A stretch of DNA of 64,000 nt from Chryseobacterium sp. T16E-39. GTDB taxonomy: Bacteria; Bacteroidota; Bacteroidia; Flavobacteriales; Weeksellaceae. The stretch lies in the NCBI RefSeq assembly GCF_002216065.1, contig NZ_CP022282.1:2852001-2916000 (forward strand). The letters are read 5' to 3'. Position 1 is the first letter of the stretch. The number at the start of each line of letters is the position of its first letter. Below the pieces are notes generated by a model. The model was not told where the DNA came from and ran no database searches. It was given only the letters and a program-made list of their open reading frames with translations. A program made the translations under genes and the position numbers. Shown here one piece after another: positions 18,701 to 27,588 of this stretch.

Positions 18701-20380
18701 TTATCTCTGAAATGTAAAAGTTTGTGTATTTACGTTTCCTGCGGTATTAGCCGTTGTAACTTTCAACGTGTGCAAGCCTGAACCTTTTGGACAGTGCTCG
18801 TCAAAAACATAAACAAAATTATCTTTTACACGGGTAAACCTGAGCCATTTTCCGTCCATTTCAGCACGGAATGATTCAATATCTCCTATTTTAGTAACAC
18901 CTTTTAATTGCAGAGAGCTGGTTCCTACGAGTGCTCCCTCCTTCCAACCCGAAGAGACAGAAGGCAGGCTGTCATCTATAAGCAACCTTGCAACACCTAA
19001 TCTCTTAAACACTCCTTCTAGCCAATTGTCATTCCATTTTCCTTTGACAAAATCCTTATCACTTCCATAATTAAGTTCTATTACAGACTGATTCTTTTCC
19101 GCATTGCTCACATTTCTGTTTGGTTTTATTTTTAAAGAATAGCTGTCATGAACAGGAACATACAAACTATGCAAAAGAATCGCATTAGAAGGCGCCTCCG
19201 GGTCAGGTCTTTCAGACATATTGAAATTGACCTCATCATAAACCGAATTTTTACTAAGATTGATTTCTGCATTTTCAGTTTTAATTATCTTTCCTTCATT
19301 TGGCTTTACCGATTTATTACCGGAAGGCACCCTATCAGAAATCTTACTTAGTTGGATTTGCGTTGTTAGTCTGCTTGTATTTCCATTGATATCTTTTAAA
19401 ACAATCTCGATCGTATGAATGTCTTCGTCCTGAAGATTAACAATTCCATTGGAACCGGAACTATAATCAGGCAACTTCATTCCCGGCAATGTAGATAAAT
19501 GCTGAATACTCATCTTATCCCGGATGAATTTTGCGTAGTCAATACACCCATTGATATAGCGGGTATCATCATAACTTACTTTATCAATTTTAAAACTGTA
19601 TATCAATTTATTATCCATCAGCAACTGAGCCTCATAAATTCCTAAATTAAAACCCTTATTTGCTTTATCTACAGCTTTTATCGCAAAGCTTACTGAAGGC
19701 GAGGAGACATAAACGATATTAGAAGTGTATACATTTCCTGTTTTTTTCACAGCAATGTCATTAGCCCCTGGCTCATAGCTACTGAAACGTCTATCATACC
19801 AATATAGCCCACTGATAATGGGTGCAATACTATCCGGAATAGTAAAACCGAAAAGCAGAGGATTAAGGCATTCTTCGGTCTTTGTATCTCTGATCTCAAA
19901 ATGTAAATGAGGTCCCGCGGAACCTCCTGTATTTCCACTTAATGCAATTATCTGACCCTTGGTAACGGGAAACTCTCTGGTAGAAAATGTAATATCCTGC
20001 TCCCATTTCTCATCTTGATACTGCTTCTGTTTTACATATTCGTTAAGCGAATCAAAATAGGAATTCAGATGGGCATAAACGGTTGTATATCCATTGGGGT
20101 GTGTGATGTAAACGGCATTTCCAAAACCATAGCGTTCAACTTTTATCCTGCTCACATAACCATCTGCAGCCGCAACCACCGGTAGATTTTCCTGACTATT
20201 GGTTCGTATATCCAACCCCATGTGAAAATGATTGGATCGGACGGCTCCAAAATTTGCGGCCAACTGTATGGGAATATTCAATGGATTTCTAAAATAGTTC
20301 TGAGGGTACTTATTCTGGCCAAAAATCAGACTTCCACTGATGCAACAAATAGTAAACAATAATTTCAAAAGGATTTTCAT
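18701..20380 (-). CDS. M23 (LytM) peptidoglycan endopeptidase
   Basis: 559 residues with an N-terminal signal peptide (1-21). The LytM domain is at about 30-175 with the zinc ligands His53 and Asp57 (HMGLD), the His of VYAHLNSY, and His158-x-His160 (GPHLHFEIRD), so it looks catalytically complete. The remaining ~380 residues are beta-rich and without a known motif. The expected role is cutting peptide cross-links in the cell wall during growth. It is monocistronic, with about 440 bp to ileS in the opposite direction. Confidence 0.9.
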   Translation of the reverse strand: MKILLKLLFTICCISGSLIFGQNKYPQNYFRNPLNIPIQLAANFGAVRSNHFHMGLDIRTNSQENLPVVAAADGYVSRIKVERYGFGNAVYITHPNGYTTVYAHLNSYFDSLNEYVKQKQYQDEKWEQDITFSTREFPVTKGQIIALSGNTGGSAGPHLHFEIRDTKTEECLNPLLFGFTIPDSIAPIISGLYWYDRRFSSYEPGANDIAVKKTGNVYTSNIVYVSSPSVSFAIKAVDKANKGFNLGIYEAQLLMDNKLIYSFKIDKVSYDDTRYINGCIDYAKFIRDKMSIQHLSTLPGMKLPDYSSGSNGIVNLQDEDIHTIEIVLKDINGNTSRLTTQIQLSKISDRVPSGNKSVKPNEGKIIKTENAEINLSKNSVYDEVNFNMSERPDPEAPSNAILLHSLYVPVHDSYSLKIKPNRNVSNAEKNQSVIELNYGSDKDFVKGKWNDNWLEGVFKRLGVARLLIDDSLPSVSSGWKEGALVGTSSLQLKGVTKIGDIESFRAEMDGKWLRFTRVKDNFVYVFDEHCPKGSGLHTLKVTTANTAGNVNTQTFTFQR

Positions 20381-20487
20381 TCAAGTGGTTTTTAAGTGTT
20401 ATTTTAAAGTTACAAAAATTTGCTTATTGATTTTTCACTGATCACATCATGTTATTTATGGTCCAATTAAAATTTTAAGCTAAAAAA

Positions 20488-20583
20488 ATCTACGTGATCT
20501 ACGCAAATCTGCGAGAGGACATTTTATATTTTGGTTTAAACCAAATAATAAAATGTACAATTTGGAAGTGGGCTAAAGCCCAC
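20488..20583. repeat. REP-like intergenic cluster with a 38-nt near-perfect dyad
   Basis: Three pieces lie side by side in the divergent M23/ileS spacer. The first is a CTACGTGATCTACGC.. stretch (20488-20518). The second is a 19+19 nt inverted repeat with two mismatches, centred on TTTGGTTTAAACCAAA (20519-20556). The third is a perfect GTGGGCT-AA-AGCCCAC hairpin (20568-20583). None is followed by a T run and no gene is present. The look is that of a dispersed repetitive extragenic element. The rest of the 437-bp spacer holds only AT-rich DNA and the ileS promoter. Confidence 0.6.
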
Positions 20584-20774
20584 CTCTATTGATATAATCA
20601 TTAATTTTTAATTAGGAAAATTTATAAAAATCATCAGGAATACCATTTAAAAAATCTCCTTTTTACATTTCAAAATTCACAAATAATTGATCCCATTATT
20701 TATATTTCTGAAATTGAACTTTTTAATAGATGATATCAAAATAAAACATATATTATAAACCCACAAAAAATCAC

Positions 20775-20782
20775 TAAATTTG
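20775..20782 (+). promoter_or_regulatory. -7 box of the ileS promoter
   Basis: TAAATTTG matches the TAnnTTTG consensus and ends 35 bp before the ileS start codon. No clear -33 TTTG is seen at 17-23 bp. Confidence 0.5.
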
Positions 20783-20817
20783 CCAACTTAATTAATCAAC
20801 GATATTGAGATAGTACA

Positions 20818-23800
20818 ATGAGCCAATTTAAAGAATACAAAAACCTCAACCTTATTGATATAGCCGACAATGTTTCGGAATTTTGGAAACAAAATCAAAC
20901 TTTCAGTAAAAGTGTTGAAATTCGTGAGGGTAGCCCTGAGTTTGTATTTTATGAAGGTCCGCCTTCAGCAAACGGTATGCCTGGAATTCACCATGTAATG
21001 GCAAGAGCGTTGAAAGATATTTTCTGCCGTTATCAGACTCAGAACGGGAAACAGGTTTTCCGTAAAGCGGGTTGGGATACACACGGACTTCCTGTGGAGC
21101 TGGGTGTTGAAAAAGAATTAGGGATTACGAAAGAAGACATTGGCAAAAAAATTTCTATTGAAGATTATAACAGAGCATGTCGTGAGGCGGTAATGCGTTA
21201 TACGGATGTATGGAATGACCTTACAGAGAAAATAGGATATTGGGTGGATCTTGAAGATCCATACATTACCTATAAATCAAAATATATGGAGACCGTTTGG
21301 TGGTTGTTGAAGCAATTATACAGCAAGGAATTGTTATATAAAGGGTACACGATCCAGCCTTACTCTCCCAAAGCAGGAACAGGACTTTCTTCACACGAAT
21401 TGAATCAGCCGGGAACTTATCGTGATGTTTCTGACACTACGATCGTGGCTCAATTCAGAGTTAAGAAAGAAACAAGTGATCTGTTCACTGATGTAGATGG
21501 TAACGTAGATATTTTAGCATGGACGACTACTCCATGGACATTGCCTTCAAATACGGCGCTTGCCGTAGGAAGAGACATTGAGTATGTTGTTGTTAAGACA
21601 TTCAACCAATATACTTTTGAACCGATCACCATAGTATTGGCAAGAGTTCTTTTGGAAAAGAATTTTGGTAAAAAGTATGTTGCAGGAACAGAAGAGGATT
21701 TTGCGAACTACACATCGGAAAGCAAAACAATTCCTTATCAAATTCTTAAGGAATTTACAGGAGAAAAACTGGCAGGAACTCAATATGAACAATTGATTCC
21801 CTGGTTCACTCCATCTGAGACTCTAGAAAAAGCATTCAGAGTAATCCTTGGGGACTTTGTAACGACAGAAGATGGTACCGGTATCGTACATATCGCTCCT
21901 ACCTTTGGTGCAGATGATGCAAGAGTGGCTAAGGAAGCAGGTATTCCTCCAATGTTGGTAAAAGATGAAAATGACAATCTTGTTCCGTTAGTCGATTTAC
22001 AGGGTAAATTTATAAGAGGAGAGAATGTTCCTGAGGTATTTTCAGGGAAATATATCAAGAATGAATATTATGATGACGGAACTGCTCCTGAAAAATCATG
22101 GGATGTTCATTTAGCCATTGTATTAAAAGAAGAGAATAAAGCCTTCAAGGTAGAAAAATATGTCCACAGCTATCCACATTGCTGGAGAACTGACAAACCA
22201 GTATTGTATTATCCATTGGATTCATGGTTTGTGAAAATGACCGCTGTAAAAGATCGTTTGGTTAATCTGAACAAAGAGATCAACTGGAAGCCAAAGGCTA
22301 CCGGAGAGGGACGTTTTGCCAACTGGTTAGAAAATGTAAACGACTGGAACCTATCCCGTTCCCGTTATTGGGGAATTCCTTTACCGATCTGGAGAACGGA
22401 TGACCTGAAAGAGGAAATGGTGATCGGTTCTGTAGAAGAGCTATACAACGAGATCGAAAAATCGGTTGAAAAAGGATTTATGAAAGAAAATCCATTCAAA
22501 GGTTTTGAAATAGGAAATATGTCTGAGGAAAACTATTCGTTGGTTGACCTTCATAAAAATGTAGTTGATAAAGTTGTTTTGGTATCAGTATCAGGAAGAC
22601 CTATGAACCGTGAAAGCGATTTGATCGATGTTTGGTTCGATTCAGGTTCTATGCCTTATGCACAGCTGCATTATCCTTTTGAGAATAAAGAATTAATAGA
22701 TAATAAAAAGGCATTCCCTGCTGATTTCATCGCAGAAGGTGTGGATCAGACCCGTGGTTGGTTCTATACACTTCATGCTATCGGAACTGCTGTTTTTGAT
22801 TCAGTTGCTTATAAGAATGTAATGAGTAACGGACTTGTTCTGGATAAAAACGGGCAGAAGATGTCTAAGCGTTTAGGTAATGCAGTAGACCCGTTTGAAA
22901 CACTTTCTGTTTACGGACCGGATGCAACACGTTGGTATATGATCTCCAATGCGAATCCTTGGGAAAATTTAAAATTTGATATCGAGGGAATCGACGAAGT
23001 AAGAAGAAAATTCTTCGGCACCCTTTACAATACCTATTCCTTCTTTGCATTATATGCAAATGTAGATGGATTCAATTATTCAGAAAAAGAAGTGGAAAAC
23101 CGTCCGGAAATTGACAGATGGATCCTTTCTGAACTGAATCTTCTGATCAAGGAAGTGAAAGCATTCTATGAGGATTATGAGCCTACAAGAGTAGCTAGAG
23201 CAATAAGTAATTTTGTAAATGACAACTTAAGTAACTGGTATGTAAGATTATGCAGAAGACGTTTCTGGAAAGGAGAGTATTCTGATGATAAGATCTCTGC
23301 TTACCAGACTTTATATACCTGTCTTGAAGTGGTTGCTAAATTATCCGCACCAATTGCTCCATTCTTTATGGATCAATTGTACCAGGATCTGAATAAGGTA
23401 ACAGGAAAAGAAAGTCTTGAGTCCGTACACCTTACTGACTTCCCGGTTGCCGATGAAAGTTTAATCGATCAGGACCTGGTTGAAAAAACCCATTTAGCAC
23501 AGCAGATCACAAGTATGGTATTTTCTTTAAGAAAAAAAGAAAATGTAAAAGTACGTCAACCACTACAAAAAGTGCTGGTACCTGTCCTGGATTCTAAAGC
23601 TGAGGAACAGATTTTAGCCGTAGCAGAACTGATCAAGCAGGAAGTGAATGTAAAAGAATTACAATTAATTAATGCAGAAGAAGCTTCTCATTTAATTGTA
23701 AAACAAATCAAGCCCAACTTTAAGGCTTTAGGCCCTAAGCTTGGAAAAGATATGAAAGTCGTCGGAAATGAAATTGCTGATTTTTCAGCAGAACAAATTT

Positions 23801-24207
23801 CTAATTTAGAAAAAGAAGGTAAAATAGATATCCAGGGTTATGAAATAACAATGAATGATGTTGAAATTTCAACAAAAGACATTCCGGGATGGACGGTAAC
23901 TTCTGATGGGAAAACAACTGTGGCATTAGATTTGACGTTAACAGACGAGTTGAAATCTGAAGGTATTGCAAGAGAGTTCATTAATAGAATTCAAAACCTA
24001 AGAAAAGACAAGGACTTTGAGTTGACGGACAGAATAAATATCTTCATAGAAGAAAATTCACCATTCCTTGATAATATCAAGAAAAATGAAGAATATATTT
24101 CTACAGAGGTCTTGTCAAATAAAATAGAAATTGTATCTTCACTTTCAAATTTTAACGAAATCGAGATAGATGAAGTTAATTTTAAGGTAAATGTTGAAAA
24201 AAATTAA
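20818..24207 (+). CDS. ileS: Isoleucine--tRNA ligase, IleRS2 (eukaryotic-like) type
   Basis: 1129 residues, longer than the ~940-residue bacterial IleRS1 and like the IleRS2 clade. It joins isoleucine to tRNA-Ile and edits valine. The KMSKR loop (GQKMSKRLGNAVDPF, about 680) and the class I core WDTHGLPVE are normal. The usual HXGH signature after the start of the Rossmann fold is replaced by Gly56-Ile57-His58-His59 (NGMPGIHHVMAR), the swapped GXHH form known from some IleRS2 enzymes and tied to very strong mupirocin resistance. Own promoter box upstream; about 60 bp before the DksA-like gene. Confidence 0.97.
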   Translation: MSQFKEYKNLNLIDIADNVSEFWKQNQTFSKSVEIREGSPEFVFYEGPPSANGMPGIHHVMARALKDIFCRYQTQNGKQVFRKAGWDTHGLPVELGVEKELGITKEDIGKKISIEDYNRACREAVMRYTDVWNDLTEKIGYWVDLEDPYITYKSKYMETVWWLLKQLYSKELLYKGYTIQPYSPKAGTGLSSHELNQPGTYRDVSDTTIVAQFRVKKETSDLFTDVDGNVDILAWTTTPWTLPSNTALAVGRDIEYVVVKTFNQYTFEPITIVLARVLLEKNFGKKYVAGTEEDFANYTSESKTIPYQILKEFTGEKLAGTQYEQLIPWFTPSETLEKAFRVILGDFVTTEDGTGIVHIAPTFGADDARVAKEAGIPPMLVKDENDNLVPLVDLQGKFIRGENVPEVFSGKYIKNEYYDDGTAPEKSWDVHLAIVLKEENKAFKVEKYVHSYPHCWRTDKPVLYYPLDSWFVKMTAVKDRLVNLNKEINWKPKATGEGRFANWLENVNDWNLSRSRYWGIPLPIWRTDDLKEEMVIGSVEELYNEIEKSVEKGFMKENPFKGFEIGNMSEENYSLVDLHKNVVDKVVLVSVSGRPMNRESDLIDVWFDSGSMPYAQLHYPFENKELIDNKKAFPADFIAEGVDQTRGWFYTLHAIGTAVFDSVAYKNVMSNGLVLDKNGQKMSKRLGNAVDPFETLSVYGPDATRWYMISNANPWENLKFDIEGIDEVRRKFFGTLYNTYSFFALYANVDGFNYSEKEVENRPEIDRWILSELNLLIKEVKAFYEDYEPTRVARAISNFVNDNLSNWYVRLCRRRFWKGEYSDDKISAYQTLYTCLEVVAKLSAPIAPFFMDQLYQDLNKVTGKESLESVHLTDFPVADESLIDQDLVEKTHLAQQITSMVFSLRKKENVKVRQPLQKVLVPVLDSKAEEQILAVAELIKQEVNVKELQLINAEEASHLIVKQIKPNFKALGPKLGKDMKVVGNEIADFSAEQISNLEKEGKIDIQGYEITMNDVEISTKDIPGWTVTSDGKTTVALDLTLTDELKSEGIAREFINRIQNLRKDKDFELTDRINIFIEENSPFLDNIKKNEEYISTEVLSNKIEIVSSLSNFNEIEIDEVNFKVNVEKN

Positions 24208-24266
24208 CGTATAGTTATTGCATTTCAAATTCCATTTCATAATTTTATTAAAAAAGAGAAAAGAAC

Positions 24267-24647
24267 ATGTCAGACGAAAGAGTAAGATATAATGATTCTG
24301 ATTTACAAGAGTTTAAAGCGATCATTAAAGAAAAAATAGAAAAAGCTGAAAAAGATTTACAACTGATAAGAGAAAGTTTTATCAACGACCAGAATAACGG
24401 GACTGATGACACGTCTCCTACATTCAAAGCGTTTGAAGAAGGAGCGGAAACTCTTAGTAAAGAACAAAACTCGATCTTAGCAGGAAGACAGGAGAAGTTT
24501 GTTCGTGATCTTAAAAACGCTTTAATCAGAATAGAAAATAAAACGTATGGTGTTTGCAGAGTGACGGGAAAACTGATTCCAAAAGAAAGACTGTTAGCAG
24601 TTCCTCACGCTACATTAAGCATCGAAGCGAAAAATATGCAGAAATAA
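24267..24647 (+). CDS. TraR/DksA-family protein lacking the zinc cysteines
   Basis: 126 residues. A coiled-coil N-terminal half (about 10-90) is followed by a DksA-type C-terminal segment (YGVCRVTGKLIPKERLLAVP). Only one cysteine (Cys97) remains of the four that bind zinc in classical DksA, which I recall as usual for the flavobacterial version of this family. The family binds RNA polymerase through the secondary channel. Whether this member does is not shown. It follows ileS by 59 bp and ends in a strong hairpin terminator. Confidence 0.82.
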   Translation: MSDERVRYNDSDLQEFKAIIKEKIEKAEKDLQLIRESFINDQNNGTDDTSPTFKAFEEGAETLSKEQNSILAGRQEKFVRDLKNALIRIENKTYGVCRVTGKLIPKERLLAVPHATLSIEAKNMQK

Positions 24648-24672
24648 CCGTAAGGTTTGTAAAATAAATTTG

Positions 24673-24720
24673 GGTTTATATTGTATTAGCAGTAATACTT
24701 TATAAACCTAATTTTTAATT
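24673..24720 (+). terminator. Nested hairpin terminator after the DksA-like gene
   Basis: GGTTTATA (24673-24680) pairs with TATAAACC (24701-24708), and inside them GTATTA pairs with TAATAC around a GCAG loop. Only two T-T mismatches interrupt a 36-nt hairpin. It is followed by a T-rich tail (TAATTTTTAATTT). It separates the DksA-like gene from the lspA operon. A TAAATTTG box at 24665-24672 directly before the stem may start the next transcript. Confidence 0.65.
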
Positions 24721-24727
24721 TATATCC

Positions 24728-24973
24728 ATGAGCGAATATTTAATTTTAGGGATTATACTTATTGCGGTGTTATGGTTTTTCAACAAAGACAGAATTAAGA
24801 ATAAATTCTTTCCAGATCAACATAAAAACTATACAATCGACGATCAGTTTAATTCGGATAAACGCGAAAGGGAAAAAGAAATTGACAGACTCTTAGCTAA
24901 GATGGGTAAAAACGGCGTCAATGATCTTTCTCCAAAAGAAAGGAAAAGACTTGACGAATTATCTAAGAAGTAA
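24728..24973 (+). CDS. Small single-pass membrane protein, DUF6576-like
   Basis: 81 residues. One N-terminal membrane helix (about 4-18, YLILGIILIAVLWFF) is followed by a charged cytoplasmic tail. The last 35 residues (EIDRLLAKMGKNGVNDLS..) resemble the DUF6576 tail otherwise found at the C-terminus of flavobacterial rhomboid proteins. The function is unknown. It is the first gene of a tight run with the DUF2683-like gene (16 bp) and lspA. Confidence 0.65.
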   Translation: MSEYLILGIILIAVLWFFNKDRIKNKFFPDQHKNYTIDDQFNSDKREREKEIDRLLAKMGKNGVNDLSPKERKRLDELSKK

Positions 24974-24989
24974 AAATAAAATATAAGAA

Positions 24990-25184
24990 ATGGAATCTAT
25001 TATAGTACATCCTAAAAATCCGATGGAACTTGCAGCACTGAAAAATGTACTGAAAGAAATGAACATTAAATTTGAAAAAGCTCATGTGAAGAGTTCATTT
25101 AATGGACAGAAAGTGATCAAGAAAGCGAGCGATAATAAAAATGTAAGAGCAGCTTCAAAACCTTCAAAACCTAAAGGAGAGTAA
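24990..25184 (+). CDS. DUF2683-like small basic protein
   Basis: 64 residues. The beginning (MESIIVHPKNPMELAALKNV) and the amphipathic LKEMNIKFEK segment fit DUF2683, small proteins with an antitoxin-like N-terminal pattern. The tail is Lys/Ser-rich and probably disordered. No toxin gene is adjacent. Its stop codon shares one base with the lspA start (TAATG), so the two are translationally coupled. Confidence 0.65.
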   Translation: MESIIVHPKNPMELAALKNVLKEMNIKFEKAHVKSSFNGQKVIKKASDNKNVRAASKPSKPKGE

Positions 25185-25822
25185 TGAAAAAGATATTAGC
25201 TATTACATTTTTGGTATTGTTAATAGACCAGGCTTCAAAAATTTACATTAAGACTCATTTCAATCTGGATGATAGTGTTTCTGTTCTTCCAGGTTTTAAA
25301 CTTACTTTCGTAGAAAATCCGGGAATGGCTTATGGTCTTCATTTTGGAGGGGTAATCGGTAAGTATTTTTTAGTTATTCTAAGAATATTCCTGATTGGAG
25401 GAATGGTTTATATGTTTAAAAAGTGGCTTCAACAGGGAGCTTCTAATTATCTTATCATTCCAATGGCCGTTATTTTTGCCGGAGCAATCGGTAACCTTAT
25501 CGACGGAATGTTCTATGGTCTCATTTTCGATAGCGGAACGGTGTATGATTCCAGTATTGATCGATGGATTGGCTATGGTGGGATTTCAAAAATCGCTTCT
25601 GCCGGACAGGGATATTCTACTTTTATGAGAGGTTGCGTCGTGGATATGCTTCATTTCCCAATTGTAGACTGGAATGTTCCGGAAAGCTACCCAATAATAG
25701 GTGGTAAGCATATTGAATTTTTCAAATATATCTTTAATGTTGCAGACTCTGCCATCACAGTAGGTGCAGTATTATTATTAATTTTCAGGAAAAAGGCTTT
25801 TCCAAACGGACTCGAGTTTTAG
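25184..25822 (+). CDS. lspA: Lipoprotein signal peptidase (signal peptidase II)
   Basis: 212 residues with four membrane helices. It cleaves the signal peptide of prolipoproteins at the lipid-modified cysteine in the inner membrane. The catalytic aspartates are seen as Asp154 in CVVDMLHFP and Asp188 in FNVADSAIT, and the FVENPGMAYG motif is near residue 45. The extra length compared with the ~160-residue enterobacterial enzyme comes mainly from a loop at about 113-180, common in Bacteroidetes. It fits with the many lipoproteins in this window. Confidence 0.95.
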   Translation: MKKILAITFLVLLIDQASKIYIKTHFNLDDSVSVLPGFKLTFVENPGMAYGLHFGGVIGKYFLVILRIFLIGGMVYMFKKWLQQGASNYLIIPMAVIFAGAIGNLIDGMFYGLIFDSGTVYDSSIDRWIGYGGISKIASAGQGYSTFMRGCVVDMLHFPIVDWNVPESYPIIGGKHIEFFKYIFNVADSAITVGAVLLLIFRKKAFPNGLEF

Positions 25823-25834
25823 AGAACAATACAG

Positions 25835-26479
25835 ATGAAAAAAATAATCAAAAATATATTTAAAATTTTCCTGCTTCTTATCGTTGCAGGAATTATTTTT
25901 ATTGCATTTGCCAACTATAACATTAAAAAGCAAAGTGCTCCCTATCTTTCCAATAACCTCTCTACTTTTCCAAATACCAAAACAGCAATACTTCTTGGGA
26001 CAAGTAAGATTTTGAATAATGGGATGCCTAATGCATATTTTTATAACAGGATCCAGGCAGCTATAGACCTTTTTAAAAGCGGTAAAATACAATACATTAT
26101 TGTAAGTGGTGATAATAGTACAAAAGAGTATAATGAGCCGGAAGATATGCAGCTTACTTTAATGAAGTATGGTATTCCAAAAGACAGAATCATCCTTGAC
26201 CATGCCGGATTTAGAACATTAGATTCTGTGGTAAGGGCCAAAGAGATTTTCGGACAAACTAAAATCATCATTATCTCACAAAAATTCCACAATGAAAGAG
26301 CGGTATTTTTAGCCCGAAAAAACGGAATTGAAGCATATGGATATAATGCAAATGATGTCAATAAATATGCGGGTTTAAAAACCAATATGCGGGAATATGT
26401 GGCAAAAGCTAAAGTATATTGGGATCTTCTGTTTGAAGTACAGCCAAAATTCGGAGGAGAGAAGATTGTGATTCCTTAG
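25835..26479 (+). CDS. SanA/YdcF-family (DUF218) membrane-anchored protein
   Basis: 214 residues. One N-terminal membrane helix (about 8-26) is followed by a periplasmic DUF218 domain (AILLGTSK, IIVSGDN, HAGFRTLDSVVRAKEIFG, IISQKFHNERAVFLAR). The length and pattern match SanA, which in E. coli affects the permeability barrier to vancomycin at high temperature. Its chemistry is unknown. It lies 12 bp after lspA and likely shares its transcript. Confidence 0.82.
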   Translation: MKKIIKNIFKIFLLLIVAGIIFIAFANYNIKKQSAPYLSNNLSTFPNTKTAILLGTSKILNNGMPNAYFYNRIQAAIDLFKSGKIQYIIVSGDNSTKEYNEPEDMQLTLMKYGIPKDRIILDHAGFRTLDSVVRAKEIFGQTKIIIISQKFHNERAVFLARKNGIEAYGYNANDVNKYAGLKTNMREYVAKAKVYWDLLFEVQPKFGGEKIVIP

Positions 26480-26565
26480 TTTTTAAGGATGTTTTGTGAA
26501 AACGTATTCATGAAATTTACCCGGAGAGCTTTTAATCTTTTAATTCATTATTCCAACAAACATCG

Positions 26566-26573
26566 TAAATTTG
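26566..26573 (+). promoter_or_regulatory. -7 box of the trpS promoter
   Basis: TAAATTTG is a perfect TAnnTTTG match, 32 bp before the trpS start. No matching -33 element is obvious. Confidence 0.5.
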
Positions 26574-26605
26574 TAATTCATTAATTTTTATAAATAATAA
26601 ACAAA

Positions 26606-27574
26606 ATGTCAAGAATTCTTACCGGCGTTCAAGCCACCGGCACTCCGCACCTTGGAAATTTGTTAGGTGCTATTATTCCTGCTATTGAACTTTCAAAACA
26701 GGAAGGAAATGAGTCTTTTTTATTCATTGCGAATCTGCATTCATTAACGCAGATAAAAGACGCAAAAAAATTAAAACAAAATACCTACGAGATCGCTGCG
26801 GCTTGGCTTGCTTGTGGGCTGGATACTGAAAAAACATTCTTTTACAGACAAAGTGATATTCCTGAAACCTGTGAACTATCTTGGCATTTATCATGTTTTT
26901 TTCCTTATCAAAGATTAACACTGGCACATTCTTTTAAAGATAAAGCAGACAGACTTCAGGATGTGAATGCAGGACTTTTCACCTATCCTATATTAATGTC
27001 TGCAGATATTTTATTATATGACGCAGAGATTGTTCCGGTAGGAAAAGATCAGCTTCAGCATTTAGAAATTGCACGGGATGTGGCTTCAAGGTTTAATAAT
27101 CAGATGGGAGAAGTGTTGGTACTTCCACAAGCTGAACTTCAGGCAGATACAAAATATGTTCCTGGAACAGATGGCCGCAAAATGTCTAAATCGATGGGAA
27201 ATATTATCAATATTTTCTTATCTGATAAGGAACTGAAAAAACAGGTAATGAGTATTGAAACAGATTCTAAATCTTTAGAAGAGCCTAAAGATCCTGAAAC
27301 CGATAAAACATTTACCATTTATCAATTAATTGCCACTCCTGAGCAGACAGAAGAATTAAGAGCAAAATACCTGGCTGGAAACTTCGGATATGGGCATGCT
27401 AAAACAGAGTTATTCAATTTAATTATCACCCGTTTCCAGAAAGAAAGAGAAACATATACTTATTATATGACCCATCTGGACGAGCTGGAAGCAAAACTTC
27501 AGGCTGGAGCTGCAAAAACAAGAGTCATTGCAGTAGAAACCATTAAACGGGTACGAGAAAGTTTAGGAATCTAA
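26606..27574 (+). CDS. trpS: Tryptophan--tRNA ligase
   Basis: 322 residues, the normal length of bacterial TrpRS. The class I signatures are TGTPHLGNLLGA (HIGH equivalent) near residue 11-22 and GRKMSKSMGN (KMSKS) near 191. It charges tRNA-Trp. It is transcribed alone from the box at 26566 and converges with the sensor kinase gene, leaving only 14 bp between the two stop codons. Confidence 0.96.
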   Translation: MSRILTGVQATGTPHLGNLLGAIIPAIELSKQEGNESFLFIANLHSLTQIKDAKKLKQNTYEIAAAWLACGLDTEKTFFYRQSDIPETCELSWHLSCFFPYQRLTLAHSFKDKADRLQDVNAGLFTYPILMSADILLYDAEIVPVGKDQLQHLEIARDVASRFNNQMGEVLVLPQAELQADTKYVPGTDGRKMSKSMGNIINIFLSDKELKKQVMSIETDSKSLEEPKDPETDKTFTIYQLIATPEQTEELRAKYLAGNFGYGHAKTELFNLIITRFQKERETYTYYMTHLDELEAKLQAGAAKTRVIAVETIKRVRESLGI

Positions 27575-27588
27575 ATACATACAAAATG

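Noticed and set aside
26497..26590. 31-codon plus-strand frame before trpS
   Set aside because: It runs through the -7 box of trpS and has no support beyond being open.
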